Positions 1-12,526 are shown, counted from the first letter of the stretch. The stretch is DNA of 64,000 nt from Portulaca oleracea (GCA_029582165.1 CM055871.1:3355501-3419500), one strand, 5' to 3'. Translations and numbers: made by a program. The notes: generated by a model from the sequence alone, not told the origin.

Positions 1-2661
1 GTTTAAGCCTAGTGAGGTTACACCAAGTATGTCTTGATATGTATTCTCTATCGTTCCCTTTCATCGGTCATGTACTATTCCTCAAATTTCTTATCTTAGA
101 TTTTTAATGCAACAGGTCTATGAGATCTTGCAAAATGTTGAAGCTTATCAGCAAGAACACATGTTAAATCCGTTACCTATTATCCTCTGTGGGTAGGCTT
201 CTCTCTCGTATTCTCACTGCAGTTTGAGTTTTTATCAATGTCTTAATGATCATCTTTTATCGCCGTAGTGATTGGAACGGGAGCAAACGTGGACATGTTT
301 ACAAGTTATTGAGGTCCCAAGGGTTTGTCTCATCATACGATACTGCACATCGGTACACAGATGCTGATGCTCATAAGGTAATGGCCCATCCATCTACTCT
401 AGTGTTAAGTTGAGATTTTTGATACAAGTATAGGCATTTAGTGGCTTTATTTTCTTTTGTCTGATATTTTTCCCTTTTTAATGCAGTGGATTAGCCACCG
501 GAATCACCTGGGCAACATTTGTGGTGTTGATTTCATATGGCTTCTTAATCCAAATAGATACAAGAAACTTCTTAAAACAAGCTGGAATGAAGCAGTATTC
601 AGTATGTTCAAGGTGAGGCCTTCTTTTGTTCACTTTTTTAATCATGTTTTGCTAAAAACAATGTGGGTGGAATCAGTCTCTTTATGAACAATGATATTTG
701 TTGAGATTTTGTCTACAATTGGATCTCCTCAGGGCCCCCTAAAGTAGGACACATAGTAAGAGTTTTTTCCGTAGATATACTATATTTTGGTTAGTTTAAC
801 TTGGACTACCAAGGCCCCAACAAAATAAAAATTAAAAAGTACAAATGAAGTTGTTGCTACAACAGTTTCAATTATATTCATCTAGTCTAGTGTGTGGTTC
901 TTAGTTATGGAAGTTTTGGGAGAACATGGAAAATTTGAAAAACTTTACAAAACATAAAACAAATACTCATATTATACACTACCCTAATTATCCAACATTT
1001 TCTTAAATTTTTCATGTTCTCCCAAAACTTTCCCAACAAACTTTACCTAAATTTTACCAACCTACCCTTACCCTTTGAAAGAACACTAGGTCACATCTAG
1101 TCCCTAAATCTACCTTAACCCTCTAAGAGCGAGACCTAGACTATGAGTTGTTATTTAAACAAAGAGAGAAAGATTGCCAAATGTGAGCAGCATATATATC
1201 TAACTATAGTACCCCCCAACCCCTTTTTTTATAGTCTCTACTTCGAAGAGCTTCATTGACTGAAAGTGATGCATATGCCTTTCTAAAGGCTAATAGTGAC
1301 GGTGACTATATAACTTACTCAGGGTTTTCTGGAGCACTTAGACAAGTAAGCCTCTAATTGAACTACAAAAGTTGCTCGAATATCTAAATTAATCTTCTAT
1401 TGCTACAACTAATATGAAATTTTTCGTAATTCTGCAGCTGAATTTAGTTGGGAATCCTTATGGACTTAGTGAGAATGAGGTAAAGGACTTATGGGTTCAA
1501 GCCGATATAGATGGAAATGGTGTTGTTGATTACCATGAATTCCAGGTAAAATTTCATTTGGTATTTGGTCTGCATATTATACCGCCCATTTCTTTTATGA
1601 AACTAGAAATGTATCTTATACTGTTCTCAAATGACATTCAAGATAGATTTTTAATTTATTAATTTTAGTTTTGGTGTTTAGAAACTATATATAGCACCAC
1701 GTACAATATCAACTGTTGCAAAGATTATTAATTGATGTTGGTCAGATTAATTAAGTGATCATTTGTCTCTTTACCTGTTAAGCATGGTAAACCTGCCCTA
1801 ACCCCCAAATCATTAACTTAATCCTGAACTACTGGTTTATATTCTAATATGGATATTAGACTGCGAACGTCCTTTAGATTTGACTCAGTGGATTTAGAAA
1901 AGCTCCCCCTAAACTTAAGTGATCATGTCACTCTATTGATCATTTGTCTCTAATATGGTTGTTACCTGTTAGAGTATAAAATCATCAATGAGTCTTCAAC
2001 CATCATTGAATCTTCAACCAATTGATTGTTTTGTACTCTAATATGGTTGTTACCCATTAGAAACTTAGAATTTAAAAATGGAATGCCATTTGGGCTTGAG
2101 TCGGGTGTTGTAATGCAAAGGCTCCCTAAACTTATCAACCTGATGCTTAAGCTGATGGTTTTATACTCTGGTGTAGTTTGTTAAGAGTATAACACGCCCC
2201 TTGTGGAATGTCATTTGGGCTTGAAACATGAATGTTGTAAAAGGCTTCTCCTAGAGTTAAGCAAATCAATTGCTTAAAAGTTGTGACCTCTTACTCAAAA
2301 AACGGTTTCGAATGTTGAAGAATCAAGTCAACCTAAAGCTTAAACTGACAATTGAAGTTCAAGAACAGTTTTATAATCTAGTAGATGCTTACATTTGCGC
2401 AAACATCATTGGCAGCAACGAATCTGGAACCTGACGAGGTCAGAAGAGTTGGACAACGGAGGTGACAACAGCAACGAGATGCGAAATAATAACAACACCA
2501 ACATAGTGCAGACAATTGGTTTTAGTGTGAAGAACGCAGTCCTATTTCCAACTGAAGTGGAGAAAGGGAAGTGGCCTGAGTACTACTCCTTATCTGATCA
2601 TGCCCGTCTCACAGTAGTCTTCTCACCAGTTCGAATGCCCTGCTCCCAGCTCATCTTTTGA
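1..2661 (+). CDS. EF-hand endonuclease/exonuclease/phosphatase family protein, 3' part
   Basis: Spliced 3' portion of a gene whose 5' end lies before the window. Exons read in one continuous phase: 1-26, 116-192, 269-377, 487-612, 1235-1345, 1438-1545 and 2416-2661 (stop TGA), all with GT-AG introns, giving about 267 residues. The peptide contains CGDWNGSKRGHVY and HLGNICGVDFIWL, typical of the endonuclease/exonuclease/phosphatase fold. An EF-hand loop, DIDGNGVVDYHEF, lies in the exon at 1438-1545. A terminal LSDHARLTVVF holds the catalytic Ser-Asp-His motif of this fold. From memory of the family this matches the plant calcium-binding proteins of the Arabidopsis At1g02270 type. The substrate is unknown; calcium-dependent phosphodiesterase or nuclease activity is inferred. 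The last exon has a low-complexity Asn-rich stretch (residues NEMRNNNNTN). The intron at 613-1234 carries a foldback element. No stop or frameshift is seen, so it looks functional. Confidence 0.85.
887..1090. mobile_element. Short foldback MITE in an intron
   Basis: The left arm (about 910-937, GAAGTTTTGGGAGAACATGG) is the reverse complement of the right arm (about 1004-1033). A weaker outer inverted match joins CTAGTGTGTGGTTCTT at the left to AAAGAACACTAGG at the right. It has no coding capacity and lies wholly inside an intron of the EEP/EF-hand gene. The class is uncertain because I could not define a clean target duplication. Confidence 0.5.
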
Positions 2662-3529
2662 TAAAACACCGCTCTCTAATACACCATTCTTACAACTCAA
2701 CAAGAAGGACTATTTATCTGTTCAGTACCTTCAAAATCAAAAGGACTTCATTATTAATCAAGAAATAGAGGAGACAACTTAGATCGATGTTGTGTACAAT
2801 TTTGGTAGATATGATGTAAAATTCTTGAGTACATATTCTTGTGTATGTATATATATATATACACGTTAAGTTACACCCAAAACTAAATGAAAAGGGAAAA
2901 GGAGGAAGGAAGATTGTTTGAAAATCATTAATATTTGATATGTAGTTTGATCATAAGAGGTTGTAGGTTGAAAAAGGTCAAGCCTCATGCCCTCAAATAT
3001 TATGTCGAGGGAAGAAAATGAATAGAAGCAATGAATTAATAAGAAATCCTTTATTCTTGAACCGTGAACTCTGGTTGCTAAAGTCGAAAAATTATATGGT
3101 GACTTATTACATAAAAATATGTTGTTACATAATATTTATAACAAAAAGGTACTTGCATATTTATACTACTTCCTTTTTATTTTGTTCCTCATGTTACAAA
3201 CTGTAATGTCATTGTAACAAATATTGTAATTGAGTAAAATTACTTTGGGTAACAAAAAAATTTGTTGTCCTTCTCCAATTTTTGTAGCCCTTTAAGACGG
3301 GGTTAAAAAAAAAATTACCAGAATTTGGTAATCTTATTCTCGAAGCACAAAGTCTAGGCTACAAATTAGTAAAAATGGTAGCACACAAGGTAGTTGTAGT
3401 GCCCAACCTTTTTGTTGCCTTAGTAACTTTTAGCAACCACTTTTTTTAAAAATTGTCACCCAATCTTAGATGAATATCTTAGAATATGATGAATATCAAA
3501 GAATCCATTGATTTTAGTGTATTGTTACA
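2662..3529. other. 3' UTR and intergenic DNA
   Basis: After the stop of the EEP/EF-hand gene comes AT-rich DNA with a short TA run near 2850-2862. No gene, RNA or repeat structure is recognised beyond the presumed 3' UTR. Confidence 0.5.
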
Positions 3530-4086
3530 GGGTTTCTTGCATTTTGGACCCCGAACTTTAAGGGTATTTATTTTTTGAACCCTTGGTTTTCAACATCAAT
3601 TTTTTAGACCCTAACGTTTGTAGGCTGAATAAAAAAAAGGACATTAAAGTTTGTGGACTGAAGAAAAAGGTCTCTGTCTCGTTCTTTGTTTTCCTCCCAT
3701 GTTTGAATTTATCTCCCGATTGACGTCAAATTTCAAGACTATGGTTAAAACTATTATTGAAGCTATAAAACACCTCTCTTATTCATATCGGGGCTACTTA
3801 GACCCCTGATTACATGGGTTTAAGTAACTCCAACATGAATAAGAGGGGTTTATTATAACTTTAATATCAGTTTAAACCTTAGTCTCGAAGTTTGATGTCA
3901 ATCGGGAGAGAAATCCAAACATGGAAAGAAAAAAAATGAGAAACGAGTTTTTTTTTTCAGCCAACAAACTTTAGGATCCTTTTTTTCAGCCTACAAACTT
4001 TAGGGTCAAAAAAAATTAAAGTTGAAAACGCAAAAGTTCAGAAAATAAATACCCTTTAAGTTCGGGGTCTAAAATACAAATAACCC
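3530..4086. mobile_element. 557-bp foldback element, family A copy 1
   Basis: Almost the whole element is an inverted repeat. The left arm runs through 'ttttggaccccgaacttt' and 'ttgtaggctgaataaaa', and the right arm returns the reverse complement, ending near 4086. A second copy at 58300-58855 has the same layout and a perfect 10-bp target duplication. Here the flanks match only partly (about 7 of 10), so this copy is older. The long terminal inverted repeats and 9-10 bp duplication suggest a non-autonomous MULE. Confidence 0.8.
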
Positions 4087-4474
4087 AACTTCTTACATGT
4101 ATATCTCAATTTATAAATTGCAACCAAAAAAAGTTTTATTGCCATATATAATATATTTAATTACAAAATTATTTGATTCTCCTATTTTAAAATAATGCAA
4201 TAGTAATTTTTTTTTACCCAAACTATTCTAAATTTATGGTCCAAACATATTTTTTTTGTTGTAGTATCTTTCTTCCTTTTTATTTAGGTTGTCATGTTGG
4301 AAACTTTAATTTATTTTACCAAATATTATAATTGAGTGTTCTTAGTTTCATATATATATATAGTATCTTTGTGGTGAATTTAATAATAAATTAGTATAAT
4401 AAAAAATTATTGTATATGATCATAAATTAACTCTCAAAGATTTTAGAGTTTAGCCAAGACAAATTTTAAAGCAA

Positions 4475-4689
4475 TTGGCCCCATTCTTTTATAAAGTACC
4501 GCATGGTGCGGTACCGTAAGTTACCACAACTCACCACATTCCACCACAACTTATCATTTACCTTTTTAATACATTTCAAAAAGTTTTACATAAATTTATT
4601 ATTTCTACCACAACTTACCACAACTAACCGTAACTTACCGTAGTCTGTCACACTGCAACTTACCGCACCGCATTAAAGAACGGGGCCAA
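4475..4689. mobile_element. Pyrimidine-rich MITE (TTGGCCCCRTTCTTT ends)
   Basis: A 215-bp element with terminal inverted repeats TTGGCCCCATTCTTT and AAAGAACGGGGCCAA. The inside is an imperfect array of ACC-rich words such as 'taccgcaacttaccgc'. Related elements occur at 19250-20672, 38183-38381 and 38489-38728. The ends resemble PIF/Harbinger (Tourist-like) MITEs, but I assign the superfamily only tentatively. Confidence 0.65.
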
Positions 4690-4912
4690 AATGCGTTGGA
4701 GTCACTGCAATACTGTTACAACTTTACAAGTTTTGCTAATATATATATATATATATATATTGTCGAGCAATTTAATTTGTAAAAGAGATACAAATTTTGT
4801 TAGTGGGCAATATAACAAGTCTTTCTAAATTGTAGTGCTAGTAATCTTGCATTACGTTTGATAGAAAACTAAATGAAACCTATTTGGAACAATAGAGTAT
4901 CACATTATTATG

Positions 4913-4961
<49 letters not shown>

Positions 4962-6385
4962 AAAGTGATTTTATTTAACCTTCTGATGTCACCTTAAATT
5001 TATGAAAAAAATTAGTTCTTGACATGCCATGAACGCAATACAATTTTTCCTTTTTTTATCAAAGCAATGCAATTATTGATAACACTATATACAAAGATGA
5101 AAAGCAGAAAGAAAAATAAAGTTAGATATAGCCGCAGACAAACAAGAAAATAAAGTGGAAAAGGTTAGCTAATGTTTTATAGGTCTAAGATATCGTGATG
5201 AGAATCATCCAAAAAAGTAAAAGAGTGCATAACCCTGATGCTAACTGCATGCATGCATTATTATAATATCTAGCCTTACGGCACCTCTCTTTAGGTGTGC
5301 CCATATCCTTTTTGTTTTTCTAGTTTTTATTTAAAAAAAACATATTCAATATGATTTTTCTACATCAATAATTTATATAGTTAAAAAGGAATTTTTTTTA
5401 GCTTAATTATAATAGCTGCTTAAAGCAAAATATCATCTAAATATTCTCTATTTCTTTTCTATAATCCTAGTATGGATTCTAGCTAAAATTGTAAGGTAAT
5501 TGGAATCATGTCTCTCCAAATTTTTTGATTAAAGGATAGTATGATCTTACATCATACTCTCATAACCCATTTTACATTGAGACTTTTGGGATATTAGGAA
5601 TGTGTTCGGAAATAATGTTTGAAATAGCGTTTACAATTTTAATGAAGTTTAAACTCTAATTGGACAAATGTTGGCATTCGCTAAGATAGTGTTTTAAGTA
5701 GCATCTAGTTGTAGATACCATATTTTTTATCTGGTTTTGTAATTAGTTTGTCAACATTATTTTTATTTTTAGACTATAGTTTGAATTAGACCAGTCATTT
5801 AGCATGCATCCCCCGTCTCCACAAAATACTCCATTCTGATCCTTTCTAAGCCTCTCACATAAAACCCGTCACTTCCACTTCAAAGACTCCATTTTTCACC
5901 CTTCCTAATTACTGAGTCTCACTCTTTCGAACATCATCATTTGCAAAGATTTCTGATGTTTATAAAATTTCGTGAGCTTAAAGTGCACTCCATAAGTATT
6001 CTAACAAGACTTGAATCTCATCAAATGGAGTTCAGATGAGGGAGTTATGATCGTTTGAAATCGAGATATTTGTTTAATATTTTGCAAAGTGGCATGGCTT
6101 TGACCCAAAAAGTCAATAAAAGTCAAAATTTAGAAATGTTTCATTTGTTTTCCGTTACTTAAACCACTATCCGATATCTAAACCGTTATACGTTACATAA
6201 AAGTTATCCGTCATCTAAACCACTAATTTTGTCAAACAAATCCTAGATGGCAAGATCGGATTTATTATATCTGGTCATTTCAAAATTTTCGATATGAATT
6301 AAGTGTAGTCAAATTTTAAAACTATTAGATTCTGATATCTCCAATTTTGAAGTTGTTTATCAAAGTATCTCAAACTTTACATTTA
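4690..6385. other. AT-rich intergenic stretch with two (TA)n microsatellites
   Basis: No gene is seen. Pure (AT)n runs lie at about 4739-4760 and 4914-4957. The rest is AT-rich non-coding sequence with many stops in all frames. Confidence 0.6.
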
Positions 6386-7351
6386 GAGTGTGTTTGATAG
6401 GGGGGGGAAAACATTTTTTTGGAAAATGTTTTCCCAATTTTCTAGTGTTTAATACAAAAAAAGTTTAGAAAATTATTTCCAAATAAAATTATATTCCTCT
6501 AAAGGAAAGAAATTGACTTCCTTTGTTTAACCTAGATAAATCATTTTCCACCATTGATTGTTGGATCAATTTTTACTATTAACTCTAACTGAAATTTGAG
6601 GCCGAAATTTAACATTAACGGTTTTTCTCGAAATTTTGTAAATAACACGATAGAATTGATTAAAAAAAACCTCAAATATAAATTTTTAGCTCAAAATATT
6701 TTTATTTGATAACATTTATCTCGATATACATCAGATCAAAAGTTTTTGCCCTAAAACTAACTGAAACTTTTAAAAATTCAAACTGAACTGTTTGAATCGA
6801 AACTTTATGATTTGATAGTATGAACTAAGAAAAACTCAAATATAAATTTTGAACTCCAAATATTTTCATTTGTAACATATATCGCTACTTTTATCGACAT
6901 TTTTTGCGGTTAAATATGACTGAAACTTCATAGCATAATTCAATTTTCTCAGTTTGTCACGGAACTTTACAATACGATAGAAATGATTGAAAAAGCTCAA
7001 ATATGAATTTTGAGCTCCAAATATTTTCATTTGTAACATATATCGCCACTTTTGTCGACATTTTTTTGCGGTTAAATATGACTGAAACTAATTAAAAGCA
7101 AAATTCAATTTTATCGGTTTGTCACGAAACTTTATAACACGATAGAAATGATTAAGAAAAGCTCAAATATGAATTTTGAGCTCCAAATATTTTCATTTGT
7201 AAGATATATCGCTACTTATATCGACACAAATGATCATTTTTCGAAAAATAATTTATCTCCTACCAAACAAGGTAAAATTGGGCATGGAAAACCATTTCTC
7301 ATGGAAAACAATTTTCTCAGAAATCATTTTCCTCTCAACCAAACACACCCT
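6386..7351. mobile_element. Foldback/MITE-like element of about 966 bp with internal repeats
   Basis: The ends are inverted: GAGTGTGTTTGATAGGGGG at the left and CCTCTCAACCAAACACACCC at the right, followed by G/A-rich subterminal sequence around 'ggaaaatg'. Both sides abut TA (left TTTA, right TAAT), a possible TA or TTA/TAA target duplication. Inside, a module of about 130-140 bp beginning 'ctcaaatataaattttgagctcc' recurs about three times (about 6835-6965, 6995-7105 and 7160-7225). No transposase coding is seen. Confidence 0.65.
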
Positions 7352-7443
7352 TAATTCATAAAAACCTAACTTTTAGAGGCTGGTGGTATATTTCTTAGCA
7401 GCGTAAAGTTTAACTAATATCAATTAAATTCAAATTTTTCTGG

Positions 7444-8750
7444 TTTTATAAAGGGTTTTTGGCTGGGAAAAATCTGTACTGAGGGTCTTGTGATCTAGAA
7501 AAATCCAAAGTGACTTTTTGGCTGATGGCAGTCTATACTTATTCATTATTTTCTCGTAGCATCCCAGATTGAAATTCCGGCATCGGAATGCTGATGTGGC
7601 AACCGGAGCACGTGCCATTTTAATTAAAAGCATGCCAGGTCAATTTTTAAAAATTCTATATATGGATGGGAAAAATCCGTACTGAGGGCCTTGTGATCGA
7701 GAAAAATCCAAAGTGACTTTTTGGCTGATGGCAGTCTATACTTATTCATTATTTTCTCCTAGCATCCCAGATTGAAATTCCAGCACCGGAATGCTGATGT
7801 GGCAACCAAAGCACGTTGATCCAAAAAAGACTTCAACAGCATGAATCTTTCATCTACCTTACCCACCTTGAAAAACCCATAAAGCAAAGTATTGAAAGTT
7901 ATCTCATCGGGATGACATCCGTTCCTTTTCATGTCATTTAACAACTTTTCAACATCATGAGGCCTCTTAGCATGGCACAACCCCAACATCACAACTGTAT
8001 AAGTTATATTATTCGGAGATATCCCTCTCTCAGTCATTTCATCGAACAGTTGGAGTGCATCCGTTATCTCCCCACTTTTACACAAACCACGCAATCGTAA
8101 ACCAATCCTTTCACAAGCATGTCGGCAATGAAATCTTTCAGCTTCTAAGTTTCCAAGCGCCTCCTTTTCATTGCCTAGATGAGGAATCGGAAACCCGATT
8201 GAGGGGTGGGTCGATGGTCAAACACCGTCGTCACAAGTTCGGGTCGGAGAAGGTGGGCGACCCGGTTAAGGTCGGGTTCAATGGGGTACGATTTCTCGAG
8301 GATGGAGATGATTTTGTCTACTCCGAAAGGCTTTTTCGCAGTGACTTACTTGCTGGAATCGAACCCAGCTGAAGAGGAAAGTGCCCTGGTTGCCACGTCA
8401 GCATTCCGGTGAAATTTCAATATGGGATGCTACGAGAAAATAATGAATAAGTATAGACTGCCATCAGCCAAAAAGTCACTTTGGATTTTTCTCAATCACA
8501 AGGCTCTCAGTACAGATTTTTCCTATCCACATATAGAATTTTTAAAAAAATGACATGGCAAGCTTTTAACTAAAAGGGCACGTGCTCCGATTGCCGCATC
8601 AGCATTCCGGTGCCGGAATTTCAATATGGGATGCTACGAGAAAATAATGAATAAGTATAGACTGTCATCAGGCAAAAAGTCACTTTGGATTTTTCTCGAT
8701 CACAAGGCCATCAGTACAGATTTTTCTCAGCCAAAAACCCTTTTATAAAA
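7444..8750. mobile_element. Doubled-TIR element carrying a captured PPR gene fragment
   Basis: The outer ends are inverted copies beginning TTTTATAAAGGGTTTTTGGC (left) and ending in its reverse complement near 8750. The same terminal sequence of about 150-200 bp, with the words 'ccaaagtgactttttggctg' and 'ggaatgctgatgtggcaacc', occurs twice on each side: left at about 7455-7650 and 7664-7812, right inverted at about 8385-8528 and 8575-8740. Between the inner arms lies host-derived PPR sequence. This is the layout of a Pack-type element, either one with duplicated ends or two nested elements. Confidence 0.75.
7813..8384 (-). pseudogene. Captured, broken pentatricopeptide repeat (PPR) gene fragment
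   Basis: On the minus strand the peptide contains two to three PPR motifs, for example SGEITDALQLFDEMTERGIS and PNNITYTVVM then HPDEITFNTLLYGFFKVGKV, encoded at about 7813-8094. Further upstream on the same strand (about 8100-8384) other frames read ILEKSYPIEPDLNRVAHLL and DHRPTPQSGFRFLI, typical of the N-terminal region of plant PPR proteins. Stops and frame changes separate the parts, so it is a pseudogene. It lies exactly between the inverted arms of the surrounding element, and its C-terminal repeats are missing. PPR proteins normally bind organellar RNA; no such function is expected from this fragment. Confidence 0.8.
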
Positions 8751-9081
8751 GTGATAAGTAAATGACGGTTGTTTTTAAAATGTTAAAGACTATATCGTAG
8801 CTAAAGTTACATTTTCTATAGCAAAAGGGCCAAAAAAAAAGGCAAGGTTGTAACAATATCTGGCTCTCTCTAGTCTCTACTTATACAATGCCCAATGCCC
8901 TTGTTTAAAAAAATTGCCCAATGCCCCCACTTTAATGAGGTTGACTACTTTAATGGATAGTATAGAAAATTAGAAATGCATGGTGGCTAATGGTAACGGG
9001 TAGTGGAGACCAGGACTAGTGTTCTTTTTAACTTTTGCACTTTATTTTCTTCCACGTTAATACTACAATTTTCATACCCAC
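8751..9081. other. Intergenic DNA, nothing recognised
   Basis: AT-rich sequence with short local duplications of 'cccaatgccc'. No gene or element is supported. Confidence 0.4.
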
Positions 9082-9355
9082 AATTAATTTTATTTTTTAA
9101 TTCCTCATATTGTTTTTAAATAATGTCTGAGAAAATTTTATAATTATCTGTTATAAGATCATACCCCTATGAATTATATAATTAATATTTATATCCATAA
9201 TTATCGATCAATAATGATCACAAACAATTAATTTTATTTATTAATTCGTCATATAGTTATTAAATAATGTATGAGAAAATTTTATAATTATTTGTTATGA
9301 GATCATACCCTATGTAACATATAATTAATATTTATATCCATAATTATCAAACAGA
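9082..9355. repeat. Two-copy tandem repeat of about 145 bp
   Basis: The block starting 'caattaattttatttttt' at about 9082 is repeated from about 9227 with a few substitutions. Both copies contain 'gagaaaattttataattat' and 'taattaatatttatatcc'. The sequence is non-coding. Confidence 0.7.
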
Positions 9356-9817
9356 GTAAACTTTTTGATCCATATTTTTTAGGGTTACCTCACGTCGAGA
9401 TGGAAGACCAGATGAGAGATTGAGCAAAGAAGACCGAGCGAAAAAGGAACGGGAAACGACCAAGGAGAGGTGAGAGAAAGCAGGGGACGCGCCGGTTGCG
9501 CCTGGACTGGCGCGCACTGGTCGCACCTCTCCCTTTTCTCCGTCCCAGAATTACTACATGAGGTTCTACCCACGCCTCAACAATTTTTCGTAGATTTTCG
9601 CAATTTCCTCATTCTCTTTGTTATGTTTTCTTCCCCCTTTTCCCTCTCACAACTCCACAAAAATTCCTTTAGCCACAAAGAACCCCAAAACCTCATCTGA
9701 TCATCTTTACCTACCCCAATAAACCCTTAAACTCCTTAAATGAACTCTTCATCACATCCCCAAGACAAACATGATTCCCCTCCTTGACCCGATTCTCATT
9801 CCAAAACCAGCCTCTCA

Positions 9818-10370
9818 ATGGCTCTTCAACACATTATAGATAGCCAAGAAGTGATGCAAGGTCAAATGAGTGATTTGAGTTATGTCATAGCCAAATTGCG
9901 ACCTGACTCCCCGAGAAAGGTTCATGGTGATTATGGGAGATCTTATGTTAATTCACGAAGGTCTTGTGATGGACACCGACGTGGTGATTCTCATCACGGA
10001 TCTAGATTCGGTAATCCTCATGATTGGAGAAAAGAGGAGAAGGCTCACTCGTGGCCTTCTAACAAGACTGATACTCATTCTCGATATGAGGTTTCGTCCA
10101 AGAGAAGTTGATCTTCCAAACCGTCTAAGTCATCTTTTGAAGCTCAAGTCAATGAAAGTGGAATACCTTAAAATGCTCAAGGGTAGGAAACGCTTCAAGT
10201 GTAGGGAGTATGGTCACTACCAATCTTAATGCCCTTCCAAGATGGGTGAATTGCCCCAAGCAAGTGTAGTGGTTGGTTCAGAATCCTCTAAGGCTATTGC
10301 TGAGACTCAAGTTCAAAAGGAAGAGGTTTCGGCTCCTAGGAAATCAATAGTCATGACCAAGGATCCCTAA
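9818..10370 (+). pseudogene. Gag-like pseudogene with zinc-knuckle remnant
   Basis: The readable peptide begins MALQHIIDSQEVMQGQMSDL, a polar helical segment, and is followed by a His/Arg/Ser-rich basic region. Near 10190-10235, in another frame, is a CCHC knuckle-like FKCREYGHYQS followed by a stop where a residue is expected, then CPSK. Knuckle plus basic region is typical of Ty3/gypsy Gag. At least one frame change and a stop break it. Confidence 0.55.
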
Positions 10371-10559
10371 GATGATTCTCAATAGGAAAGGCTCTTCCAT
10401 ACCTGACGCAAGATCAAGGATAGAGTGTGCAAGATGATCATATAGTGGGAGTTGTACAAATGTGACATCTACTACTTCGGTGGAGAAGCTTCAATTTTCC
10501 GTTGTAACTCATCCCCAACCTTACATCTTGCAAGGGCTTAAAGATGGTGGTCATCTTCC

Positions 10560-10809
10560 AGTATCTCGATAAGCCTTGATATCTTTTTCCATTGGTCCTT
10601 ACATGGATAGTATATTGTTCCCATGGATGCTTGCCACTTTACTCCTTAGAAGACCTTGGAAATATAATAGGCATGTTATCGATGATGGTCATGAGATCAC
10701 TTACTCCTTGATAGGAAAACGACGATTTGTGCTCACACCCATCTTGCCTACCCAATTCCACGAAAATCAAACCGGGGTGGGAAGTGAGAAGAAAGCCTCC
10801 TCCACATGA
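10560..10809 (+). pseudogene. Ty3/gypsy protease-region remnant
   Basis: The peptide includes LLRRPWKYNRHVIDDGHEIT then YSLIGKRRFVLTPILPTQF. In plant Ty3/gypsy polyproteins the corresponding stretch (a 'MDACHLLLGRPWQYD'-like motif) lies between the aspartic protease and the RT. It is truncated on both sides, and neither the protease catalytic motif nor the RT is present. It belongs to the remnant around it. Confidence 0.55.
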
Positions 10810-12238
10810 GTGGAACACGGGATGAAAGTGCTTTATGCGAAAGGAAACCATATTTGGCTTTACTTTTGCGAAAAGGCCATCCAAAAAGCCTTCTACCGAG
10901 CTCTGCACCATGGTTGCAAGCGTTGAGCCAGGTTAGGTCATTCCCGAACCACAACCTAGAGATGAATCGCATGTCGGCAAGTCCATAACCTCACACCCTA
11001 GCTTGCTTCCTCCCGCATCAAGATTGACCAAAGGAAGGTGCATCTTCTAACCCGGCCTTGACCTTAACATCTCTTGTGACGACTATCTTGTGGCCTTCAA
11101 CAAGATGATGAGCATTAGGCGTGTGAAGGTTCCTCTTGATGGCGAGTTGGTCCCTTTTTCCTTCCGAAATTACTACACCTTTACGAAGAAGGGGTTGATG
11201 AGTGTCACTTTGCTAATGGACTTTATTAAGTTGATCTTACTTGAGTTGTTGGTTGGATTTGAACCCCCTAAGAGTTGAGGACAACTCTTCTCCAACCAGG
11301 GGAGTCTTATTCATATTTCCTATCTTACGTCGGAAATAATAATCAAGGTGGTTTCGGGTGCCTCATTTTTTCCTAAACCAAGCTCGGGTCACTTTTCGGG
11401 GTTTGAGTAAACACTTTTGGGAAGCAAAGGGGAAATTTGGCCATTACACAAGGGTCGGGAGAAAAGATCGGATGGGAGATCAAACGAAGAAGACCGAGCT
11501 AAGAAGAAACGAGAAACAACCAAGGAGAAAAGAGAGAAAACAAGGGAGGCGGTGGTCGCGCCTGGACTAGCACTGGTCGCGCCTCAGTTGGTGCTGGCCG
11601 AGTCTAACCAGGCGTTGGTTGCGCCTCTCTCTTTTTTCTATCCCAAAATTACTACATAAGGTGCTACTCGCGCCTCCCCAGGTGCTGGCCGCACCTCAGT
11701 AATTTTTTGCAGATTTTTGCGATTTCCTCCCTCTCTTTGTTATGTTTTTCCCCCCTTTTCCCCTTCCCCATCATTTATATGCAACCTTTGAACATTTTAA
11801 ACAGTTAGTCTATGAACTTTTGAGAGGGTATTTGAAAACCCTAATCCTTTGTAATTGAGCTTAATCCTTTGTGGGAGTGTAAGTTCCTTTTGGTTTATGA
11901 ATTGATGTGCATATTTCAATCTCTTTTGGGTTGAATTTATTGGAAGAGCAAATGTGGATGCTTGTGAATGATTTCATTTAAAACCTCTTGTGTTCCTAAG
12001 CTATTGGGTGATTTTATTACTTTTTACATTAGTGATATCCTTCTTTTCCTTATTCTTGTTATTTCTATCACAAAAACCCTAAAAATAGAGTTTGTTCTTG
12101 AGTTCTAACTTGAGGTTTCCTTAAACCCTAAACTAATTTTGATCATTGGGTGATTAATCTTGCTTGCCTAGTTAATTCCGGATCACTTTTTAATATATAT
12201 TTGTTTATCTTTTGATATGCTAGTATTTATTTATTGTA

Positions 12239-12526
12239 AAATTGGATTTAAATAATCTGAACTTTGGGCCATAATAAACTTAATAATTTGAACTATAGAC
12301 TTGGTTCTGAATAATCTGAACTTTGAGCCCCTTGGATTCTAAAATGCCCAGACACATACCACTGCCGTCACGTCATCCCACCACCGAGTTAAGTTGAACT
12401 TAACTCGGTGGTATGCTACTAGAATCCAAGGGGCTAGCTCATAGTTCAGATTATTTAGAACCAAATCTAAAGTTCATATTATTAAGTCTACTATGACCCA
12501 AAGTTCAGATTATTTAAATCAAATTT
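12239..12526. mobile_element. Foldback MITE, about 288 bp
   Basis: The left arm AAATTGGATTTAAATAATCT and following 'gaactttgggcc' are mirrored by the right arm ending 'aaatcaaattt' at about 12526. The centre holds a smaller palindrome, 'ccaccgagttaagttgaact' followed by 'taactcggtgg'. It is non-coding. Confidence 0.75.

Larger units (their letters stand above)
9400..12180 (+). mobile_element. Decayed Ty3/gypsy LTR retrotransposon remnant
   Basis: Direct repeats flank a broken coding interior: about 9405-9660 matches about 11465-11770, sharing 'gaagaccgag', 'actggtcgcgcct'-like words and 'ctctctttgttatgttttt'. These are likely LTR or adjacent untranslated remnants. Inside are a Gag-like segment (about 9818-10250) and a protease-region segment (about 10560-10800), both with stops and frameshifts. 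Sequence to about 12180 may be the remaining LTR tail. No primer-binding site or RT was found, so boundaries are approximate. Confidence 0.6.

Noticed and set aside
8055..8412. Plus-strand ORFs of 68-105 codons
   Set aside because: They are antisense shadows of the captured PPR fragment, which is on the minus strand.
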